From Bryobacter sp. (lineage in GTDB: Bacteria > Acidobacteriota > Terriglobia > Bryobacterales > Bryobacteraceae), in NCBI GenBank assembly GCA_022843625.1, contig JALHNH010000018.1, positions 81,435 through 131,092 on the forward strand: a stretch of 49,658 bases of DNA. The letters are read 5' to 3'. The position numbers and the translations under genes are program-made. The notes beneath the pieces are model-generated. The model was not told the DNA's origin and searched no databases. It saw only the letters and a list, made by a program, of their open reading frames with translations. Shown piece after piece: positions 44,496-49,658 of this stretch (positions within the stretch are counted from its first letter, which is position 1; each line of letters begins with the position of its first letter).

Positions 44496-45107
44496 ATGAG
44501 TTTTCGAACCGTAGCGCTTTTCTTAGCCAGCATTTCCTGCATTGCAGCCGATCTCAATGGTGTCTGGACACTGAACTCCAAAGACGGTGATGGCAACCCG
44601 GTTAAGAGTGAACTCACAATTCGAGACCAGGCTGGCACCCTGAAGTCGAGAGACGGCAATCGGGAAATAAAATCGATGAAGCTGCAAGGAAATTCAGTAT
44701 CGTTTGAAGTGCCGTGGGGGGAGGGATTGATTCTGGTTGAGTTGGAAGCCAGTGGGGACACGATTAAGGGCGTTTGGAAGGCAGGCGAAGACCAGGGCCC
44801 GATCGACGGTACCAGAGCCGCAGCAACTGGGCTGACTGGCCTGTGGAAGCTGAGCGCGGAGCGGCCAAACGGCTCCAAGACGAATCTCGACCTGGAGATC
44901 AAATCAGAAACGGTTGCAATACTACGGACGACGGAAGGTCAGTCGATACCCCTCGAGCAAGTTGCTATCGGAGCAGACCAGATCAGCTTTACGGTAGCCT
45001 TGCCGCAAGGGAATATCAAATTACAGTTGAAATTCGACGGTGGAGCGCTGAAAGGCACCTGGGCCACTCCGGATTCGGTTACTGGCCCTGTCGAAGGCCG
45101 GCGCTAA
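44496..45107 (+). CDS. Small secreted beta-rich protein with two tandem repeats, unknown function
   Basis: 203-residue protein with a signal peptide (MSFRTVALFLASISCIAA). The mature part is two similar units of about 85-90 residues: DLNGVWTLNSKDGDGNPVKS and GLTGLWKLSAERPNGSKTNL each open a unit, and IKGVWKAGEDQGPIDGTR and LKGTWATPDSVTGPVEGRR each close one. The alternating pattern suggests small beta-barrels or lipocalin-like folds that bind a hydrophobic or extracellular ligand, but this is a guess from pattern only. The last 29 bases overlap the end of tyrA on the other strand. Confidence 0.65.
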   Translation: MSFRTVALFLASISCIAADLNGVWTLNSKDGDGNPVKSELTIRDQAGTLKSRDGNREIKSMKLQGNSVSFEVPWGEGLILVELEASGDTIKGVWKAGEDQGPIDGTRAAATGLTGLWKLSAERPNGSKTNLDLEIKSETVAILRTTEGQSIPLEQVAIGADQISFTVALPQGNIKLQLKFDGGALKGTWATPDSVTGPVEGRR

Positions 45108-45885
45108 GGCGCGCACCCCGTTCGAAATAATCCTGGGCCGTGCCAGTTTTGAGAGCACTCCGAAGCCCTTCCAGTTCTGCGATCAATCCTGCAATAGCAG
45201 TATCCACATTGGCCGAATTGGTTTCGAGGATATCCTGCCAGAGATCGAAGCTGGAAAGCGCGAGCCGGGTCATGTCTCGCAAGCCGGGGCCTGATACAGA
45301 CGTTGCGTGTTTATCGGAAAGGTAGCTTCCGAGGGCAGTGGAAAGTAATTGGGGCAAATGAGAGCTGAAGGCGACCATGCGGTCGTGCTCTTCGGGCCCG
45401 AGCAAGACAGGATTGCCTCCGACCGCCTCTACGATGGCAAAGAGAGCATCGTTTGACTCGGTAAGAACCCAGGGGCGAGCTACAAAAAGTTCAGCTGAGG
45501 CGCCTTCCGGGCCGCGAATCTCTTTTCCCGCCATCGGATGGCCGCCTACAAACTTTGCCTGGGTCAGGAACTTTGAAGCTGCCGCACAGATCTCCGCCTT
45601 GGTGCTGCCCACATCGGTTACAAGAGTGCCGGGGCGAAGGTGCTGATCGAGACGTTCGATCAAGGACAAGATTCGCTTCACGGGCTGGGCAAGCAATACC
45701 AGATCTGCGGTTGGAAGAGCATCCTCGAGGGCCATGGCGACATCGATCGCGCCTACCTCAATGGCTTTTTCGACAACAGCAGGCGAGCTGACACCCACCA
45801 CCCAATCGAAGAGCCCGGCACGTTTGACAGCAAGGCCAAAGCTCGATCCGAGAAGGCCCGTCCCGACAATTACAGCCGTGCGCAT
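45079..45885 (-). CDS. tyrA: Prephenate dehydrogenase
   Basis: 268-residue cytosolic enzyme oxidising prephenate (or arogenate) to the tyrosine precursor with NAD(P). The Rossmann motif VIVGTGLLGSSFGLA is at the N-terminus, VTDVGSTKAEI and GGHPMAGKEIRGPE (catalytic histidine) follow, and the C-terminal helical dimer domain includes GPGLRDMTRLA. There is no fused mutase or ACT domain, so feedback by tyrosine through ACT is not expected. It starts by a TAATG overlap with the chorismate mutase gene and is the last gene of the operon. Confidence 0.92.
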   Translation of the reverse strand: MRTAVIVGTGLLGSSFGLAVKRAGLFDWVVGVSSPAVVEKAIEVGAIDVAMALEDALPTADLVLLAQPVKRILSLIERLDQHLRPGTLVTDVGSTKAEICAAASKFLTQAKFVGGHPMAGKEIRGPEGASAELFVARPWVLTESNDALFAIVEAVGGNPVLLGPEEHDRMVAFSSHLPQLLSTALGSYLSDKHATSVSGPGLRDMTRLALSSFDLWQDILETNSANVDTAIAGLIAELEGLRSALKTGTAQDYFERGARLSAGLRQGQ

Positions 45886-46160
45886 TACTCTTGCAGCCGT
45901 CGCATTTCGAGCATTACGGCAGTATAGATACGTTCGATCGCATCATTAGCCAGAGGACCCTGATTGCGCGCACCCATACCTTCAATCACCGCACGCTCAC
46001 GGCTGAGTTCAACGACAGGAAGACCGGCAGCCCTTTTGGTGGCACCGATCTGCAGCGCAACTGCAGCCCTTTCGTTGAGCATCTCCAGGATACGCGAGTC
46101 AATAGAATCGATTTGACCGCGAAATCCCTTCAGTTTTTCAACTGCCTCATCGACGCCCAC
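45885..46160 (-). CDS. Chorismate mutase, AroQ type
   Basis: 91-residue all-helical enzyme converting chorismate to prephenate, the substrate of the dehydrogenase encoded next. The single AroQ domain shows FRGQIDSIDSRILEMLNER (first active-site arginine), AVALQIGATKRAAG, SRERAVIEGM (conserved Arg-Glu) and AIERIYTAVMLEMRRLQ. GTG start at 46160 overlaps trpA by 14 bases. Length fits a free-standing mutase; a Gln or Glu at the C-terminal active-site position cannot be fixed without alignment. Confidence 0.88.
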   Translation of the reverse strand: MGVDEAVEKLKGFRGQIDSIDSRILEMLNERAAVALQIGATKRAAGLPVVELSRERAVIEGMGARNQGPLANDAIERIYTAVMLEMRRLQE

Positions 46161-46956
46161 TGAGCGCCCCCTGCTTAAGATCTCTTGCCATGCGCTCTAT
46201 CGTATCCAACACCTCGCGGCCCGGGGTGTTTTCTATGGCGCGGACAAAGGCACTGCCCACCACGACGCCATCCGCGACGCTGCCAACCTCAGCGGCTTGC
46301 GAAGCGGTGGAGATACCAAACCCGACGCCCAAAGGCAGGGCCGTAAACTTACGAAGCTTCTCGACAAGAGGGGCTACCGAAGCGGAAACCTGCGACTGCT
46401 CGCCCGTAACGCCGGTGCGCGAAACTACATAGACAAAACCAGAGCAATATTTGGCTACCAGTTCCAGCCGTCGATCGGTGCTGGTGGGCGCTACCAGGAA
46501 TACCGTATCCAGTCCAACGCCCTGCACCGCAGCAACGAATGTTTCGGCCTCTTCCACACTCAAGTCAGTGAGCAGGAAGCCGTCAATGCCAACCTCTTTG
46601 GCTCGGGCAGCAAGCTTGTCGAAACCATAGCGCATGACGGGATTGAGGTAGGTAAACAGGACAATCGGAATCTGGCTGTGCTTTCGGATTTCCTGGGCAA
46701 TCTCAAGAACCTTTTCGACCGTCATACCCGTTGCGAGGGCACGTTCGCTGGCGCGCATGATGACGGGCCCGTCGGCGATTGGGTCACTGAAAGGTACGCC
46801 GAGTTCGATGATGTCGGCACCGCCACGCTCCAGCGCTGCGACGATCTCGATCGTCAGCTCAGGGCTTGGATCTCCGGCCGTAACATAGGCAATCAATGCA
46901 GGCTCATTTTTGGCCTGCAGCTCATTAAAACGCTGGCTGATGCGAGTCAGAATCAA
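46147..46956 (-). CDS. trpA: Tryptophan synthase alpha chain
   Basis: 269-residue TIM-barrel subunit that cleaves indole-3-glycerol phosphate to indole and glyceraldehyde 3-phosphate, passing indole to TrpB. The catalytic glutamate is in [17 protein letters not shown] and the catalytic aspartate in [25 protein letters not shown] and [12 protein letters not shown] form the phosphate site. The start is TTG at 46956, overlapping trpB by 32 bases. Normal length. Confidence 0.96.
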   Translation of the reverse strand: MILTRISQRFNELQAKNEPALIAYVTAGDPSPELTIEIVAALERGGADIIELGVPFSDPIADGPVIMRASERALATGMTVEKVLEIAQEIRKHSQIPIVLFTYLNPVMRYGFDKLAARAKEVGIDGFLLTDLSVEEAETFVAAVQGVGLDTVFLVAPTSTDRRLELVAKYCSGFVYVVSRTGVTGEQSQVSASVAPLVEKLRKFTALPLGVGFGISTASQAAEVGSVADGVVVGSAFVRAIENTPGREVLDTIERMARDLKQGALSGRR

Positions 46957-48142
46957 GCTCCTTGAGGTTTTCGCGATAGATATCGATGTCTTTGTCGCCG
47001 CGGCCGCTGAGGTTGACGAGGATAATCTCGTGAGGGTTCATTTGCGGTGCGCGGACGAGAGCTTCGGCAACGGCATGGGCGCTCTCCATCGCGGGGATCA
47101 GGCCTTCCATCGTGGAGAGCTCTACGGCTGCTTTAAGAGCAGTTGCGTCGTCGCAATCGACGTATTCGGCGCGGCCGATATCGTGGAGGTGAGCGTGTTC
47201 CGGGCCGATCAGGGCGTAGTCGAGACCGGCCGAGATGGAGTGCGTGAGGGCTACTTGGCCGTCGTTATCCTGCAGGAGGTAGCTGTAGGCACCATGCAGA
47301 ACACCCGGGGCACCTCCGCTGAAGCGGGCTGCGTGTTCACCGGTTTTCTTACCTTTACCACCGGCTTCGACGCCAACCAGTTTTACGCTGAGGTCTGGCA
47401 CAAAGGCATGGAAGAGGCCGATCGCGTTAGATCCGCCACCAACGCAGGCGATCGCCATATCAGGCAGGCGGCCTTCACGCTCCAGCATCTGTACGCGGGA
47501 TTCGTCGCCGATGCAGCGATGGAAATCGCGCACCATCAGCGGATAAGGGTGAGCGCCAAGGGCCGAGCCCAGCAGGTAGTAAGTAGTGTCGACGTTGGTC
47601 ACCCAGTCGCGCATGGCTTCGCTGATTGCGTCTTTGAGTGTGCGCGAGCCGTTGGTTACCCCAACCACTTCGGCACCACAAAGCCTCATGCGGAAGACGT
47701 TGAGACGCTGGCGGCGCATGTCTTCTTCGCCCATGTAGACCCGGCATTGCAGGCCAAGCAGCGCACATGCAGTGGCGGTAGCGACACCGTGCTGCCCTGC
47801 CCCGGTTTCGGCAATGATGCGCTTCTTGCCCATCTTGCGCGCCAGCAGGGCCTGGCCCAGCGCGTTGTTGATCTTGTGAGCGCCGGTGTGGAGAAGATCT
47901 TCGCGTTTGAAATAGATTTTGGCCCCACCCAGTTTTTCACTGAGCCGCTTGGCGTAATAAAGCGGAGTGGGCCGGCCAGCGTAGTTTTTCAGTAGATCCG
48001 CGAGCTCGTTTTGAAAGGCTGCATCAGTTTTGAGTGCAAGGTAGGCCTGCTCGAGCTCTTCGAGAGGTGACATCAAAACTTCAGGAACGTAACGTCCCCC
48101 ATAAGGGCCAAAGTGGCCACCAGCATCCGGTACGGTCAACAT
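46925..48142 (-). CDS. trpB: Tryptophan synthase beta chain
   Basis: 405-residue PLP enzyme condensing indole with serine to tryptophan. The PLP lysine is in [40 protein letters not shown] and [15 protein letters not shown] are the expected cofactor and substrate loops; [10 protein letters not shown] opens the protein. This is a standard TrpB1-type chain that pairs with the TrpA next to it. The ATG start overlaps trpF by 7 bases. Confidence 0.97.
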   Translation of the reverse strand: MLTVPDAGGHFGPYGGRYVPEVLMSPLEELEQAYLALKTDAAFQNELADLLKNYAGRPTPLYYAKRLSEKLGGAKIYFKREDLLHTGAHKINNALGQALLARKMGKKRIIAETGAGQHGVATATACALLGLQCRVYMGEEDMRRQRLNVFRMRLCGAEVVGVTNGSRTLKDAISEAMRDWVTNVDTTYYLLGSALGAHPYPLMVRDFHRCIGDESRVQMLEREGRLPDMAIACVGGGSNAIGLFHAFVPDLSVKLVGVEAGGKGKKTGEHAARFSGGAPGVLHGAYSYLLQDNDGQVALTHSISAGLDYALIGPEHAHLHDIGRAEYVDCDDATALKAAVELSTMEGLIPAMESAHAVAEALVRAPQMNPHEIILVNLSGRGDKDIDIYRENLKELDSDSHQPAF

Positions 48143-48729
48143 ACTGCGTCAAACTCCTTCCGCGCGGCTTCGATAAAGGCGCGCATCTTCGTACGATCTT
48201 TTTTGCCCGGCTCAGACTCGATGCGTGAGCAGGCGTCTACGCCCCAGGGCTTGAGGCGACGGATGGCCTCTCCCACATTGGTTTCATCAAGACCACCAGC
48301 GAGGATGATCTTGCCCGTGAGGCCTTGGGCCAGATTCCAATCGAAAGACTTGCCGGTGCCGCCCTCGAGCGCCCCGGCAGGGGTATCGAGAACTACGGCC
48401 TCCGAGTGCTGCTCATTCAGTCGCTCCTGGGTGAGCGGGCCATCGACGGCGATTGCTTTCCAGATGCGCAATCCGTCGATGGAATCCATTTTGTGAAGTT
48501 GTGCAACGTCGAGTTGAAACTCCTGCATGAGGTCACGCACCCTGGCAGGGTCTTCGTTTACAAACAAGCCGACGCGCCAGAAATCATCTGGAAGATCTGA
48601 GAAGAAGCCACGGTCTTTCAGAAAACGTGAACTACCAGGCCAGAAGTTGAAGCCGATAGCATCAGCACCTGCGTCGAGAGCCGTGAGGGCGTCCATTGCG
48701 TTGGTGATTCCGCAAACCTTGACGATCAA
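48136..48729 (-). CDS. trpF: Phosphoribosylanthranilate isomerase
   Basis: 197-residue TIM-barrel enzyme for the third step of tryptophan synthesis. [12 protein letters not shown] carries the catalytic cysteine, [15 protein letters not shown] follows, and [15 protein letters not shown] and [16 protein letters not shown] form the phosphate site. The start is TTG at 48729, sharing TTGA with the trpC stop. It is somewhat short but complete. Confidence 0.95.
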   Translation of the reverse strand: MIVKVCGITNAMDALTALDAGADAIGFNFWPGSSRFLKDRGFFSDLPDDFWRVGLFVNEDPARVRDLMQEFQLDVAQLHKMDSIDGLRIWKAIAVDGPLTQERLNEQHSEAVVLDTPAGALEGGTGKSFDWNLAQGLTGKIILAGGLDETNVGEAIRRLKPWGVDACSRIESEPGKKDRTKMRAFIEAARKEFDAVC

Positions 48730-49505
48730 GCAACCAACTCCTTCAGTGCCCCCGGATTCTTCATCAGGCTCTCTCCCACGAGAAAAGCCTGGTAGCCAAC
48801 GGCACGCAGGGTGTCGATGTGCTCACGAGTAAAGATGCCACTTTCACTCACCTTTACCGCGGTGGCAGGGATGGCTGCAGCCAGGGCAAGCGAGGTTTCA
48901 AGGCTAACTTCGAAGGTACGCAGGTTGCGATTGTTGACGCCGATTATGGTTGCACCACTATCGATGACCCGAGCCAGTTCTTCTGCATCATGAACCTCGA
49001 CAAGTACGTCGAGGCCGAGCGATGCAGCAAACTCGCGCAGGCGGCAAAGGCTGCCTTTGTCATGCAGTGCGGCAATCAACAAGACCGCATCGGCACCGTT
49101 GGCAGCAGCTTCAACGATCTGGCTTTCTTCGAGGGTGAAGTCTTTGCGAAGAACGGGCAAACCGACAGCTCGCCTTACGGCGACGAGGTCTTCGAGCGAG
49201 CCCTGAAAGAAGTCGCGATCAGTGAGAACGCTCAGCGATGCGGCGCCACCCAGCTCATAGGCACGAGCAATATCGGTGGGTCGAAAATCATCGGACAGGA
49301 CTCCGCGCGAGGGTGAGGCTTTCTTGATTTCGGCAATGATGGCCGGAGAGATGAGCGAACGAATCCGCAGGCTGGAAGCAAATCCACGCTGCTTGCCCAC
49401 CAGATCCGCAGCCCGACGCTCCAGCTCGGCTTGTCGAGGCCGCAGAAGCACAAGCTCTTCCCGCTTACGCTCTACGATCTTCGCCAGAATATCTGGAACA
49501 TCCAT
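48726..49505 (-). CDS. trpC: Indole-3-glycerol phosphate synthase
   Basis: 259-residue TIM-barrel enzyme closing the indole ring. IIAEIKKASPSRGVL carries the first catalytic lysine and phosphate contacts, VLRKDFTLEESQI the second lysine, IGVNNRNLRTFEV and KVSESGIFTREHID are the family's other conserved loops. The ATG immediately follows the argS stop (TAAATG), and the stop overlaps trpF by 4 bases. Confidence 0.96.
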   Translation of the reverse strand: MDVPDILAKIVERKREELVLLRPRQAELERRAADLVGKQRGFASSLRIRSLISPAIIAEIKKASPSRGVLSDDFRPTDIARAYELGGAASLSVLTDRDFFQGSLEDLVAVRRAVGLPVLRKDFTLEESQIVEAAANGADAVLLIAALHDKGSLCRLREFAASLGLDVLVEVHDAEELARVIDSGATIIGVNNRNLRTFEVSLETSLALAAAIPATAVKVSESGIFTREHIDTLRAVGYQAFLVGESLMKNPGALKELVA

Positions 49506-49658
49506 TTACATGTACTCCGGCACTGCGATACCCAGCGTATTGAGGGTCTTCTCAAGCTGTTTCGCAAAGTGCATCGTCATCCACAACAACACATTTCGAC
49601 GCGCTTCGTCGGCTTCATCGAGAACACGGTAGTCGTGATAGAACTTGCTGAAGCCCTG
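49506..49658 (-). CDS. argS: Arginyl-tRNA synthetase, C-terminal end only
   Basis: The last 50 codons of a gene that enters from the right edge. The translation includes FSKFYHDYRVLD, LLWMTMHFAKQLEKTLNTLG and ends PEYM. This is the C-terminal DALR anticodon-binding domain of class I arginyl-tRNA synthetase (K-F-Y-x-x-x-R-V-L, then L-G-I/V-x-x-P-E-x-M). TAA is directly followed by the trpC ATG, so argS leads the tryptophan-tyrosine gene chain. Confidence 0.85.
   Translation of the reverse strand, partial: QGFSKFYHDYRVLDEADEARRNVLLWMTMHFAKQLEKTLNTLGIAVPEYM

Noticed and set aside
46910..47995. A 361-codon plus-strand frame opposite trpB.
   Set aside because: It is antisense to a highly conserved gene and resembles no family.

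Overview
The window looks like chromosomal DNA of an acidobacterium, most likely of the Solibacter/Bryobacter type (Bryobacterales). This is inferred from family content: an NHL-repeat protein ending in the Ig-like C-terminal domain common in Solibacter, an Oar-like TonB receptor with an N-terminal carboxypeptidase-regulatory domain, several planctomycete-type cytochrome (PSCyt/DUF1549/DUF1553/DUF1592) and DUF1501/DUF1552 proteins, and a PEP-CTERM protein. There is no rRNA, tRNA, IS element, phage gene or CRISPR array that I can see. Genes are densely packed and many start codons are GTG or TTG.

Layout. 1-6789 (+): the end of a TonB-dependent receptor, a cytochrome-type DUF1549/DUF1553 protein carrying a LamG-like insertion, and a Tat-exported DUF1501 protein. 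6790-13573: an NHL-repeat secreted protein (-), then (+) a matrixin-type metalloprotease, a 3-hydroxyacyl-CoA dehydrogenase and an unrecognised protein with a LysM-like N-terminus. 13570-24846 (-): a likely five-gene operon, DUF1549/1553 - DUF1501 - DUF1592 group - DUF1552 - TonB receptor. 24847-25338: a noncoding region with a good sigma-54 promoter match. 25339-29230 (+): PEP-CTERM protein with terminator, ROK sugar kinase, secreted alpha/beta hydrolase. 29213-30421 (-): a membrane PAS protein without an output domain.

30534-35472 (+) is the most unusual part. It is a two-gene overlapping unit encoding an FkbH-like glyceryl-loading enzyme fused to a carrier protein, followed by a fusion of two glycosyltransferase-4 units and a thioesterase, with no PKS or NRPS module nearby. 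35453-39821 (-) holds an operon of M14 carboxypeptidase, FAH-family enzyme and DUF2252. 39832-41960 (+) holds the agmatine-to-putrescine pair (AguB, AguA) and a small membrane protein. 41962-44115 (-) is a membrane pseudokinase with a repeat-rich C-terminal region. 44116-44495 is a noncoding region rich in CTTAG/CTAAG motifs, followed by a small secreted protein. 45079-49658 (-) is an overlapping chain argS - trpC - trpF - trpB - trpA - chorismate mutase - prephenate dehydrogenase, covering the late steps of tryptophan and tyrosine synthesis.

Two window-wide patterns stand out. All six convergent gene pairs have stop codons that touch, overlap (by up to 29 bases) or lie one base apart, and only one clear intrinsic terminator was seen. 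TonB receptors are twice placed next to cytochrome-type and Tat-exported DUF1501/1552 proteins, suggesting a recurring envelope module of unknown function.
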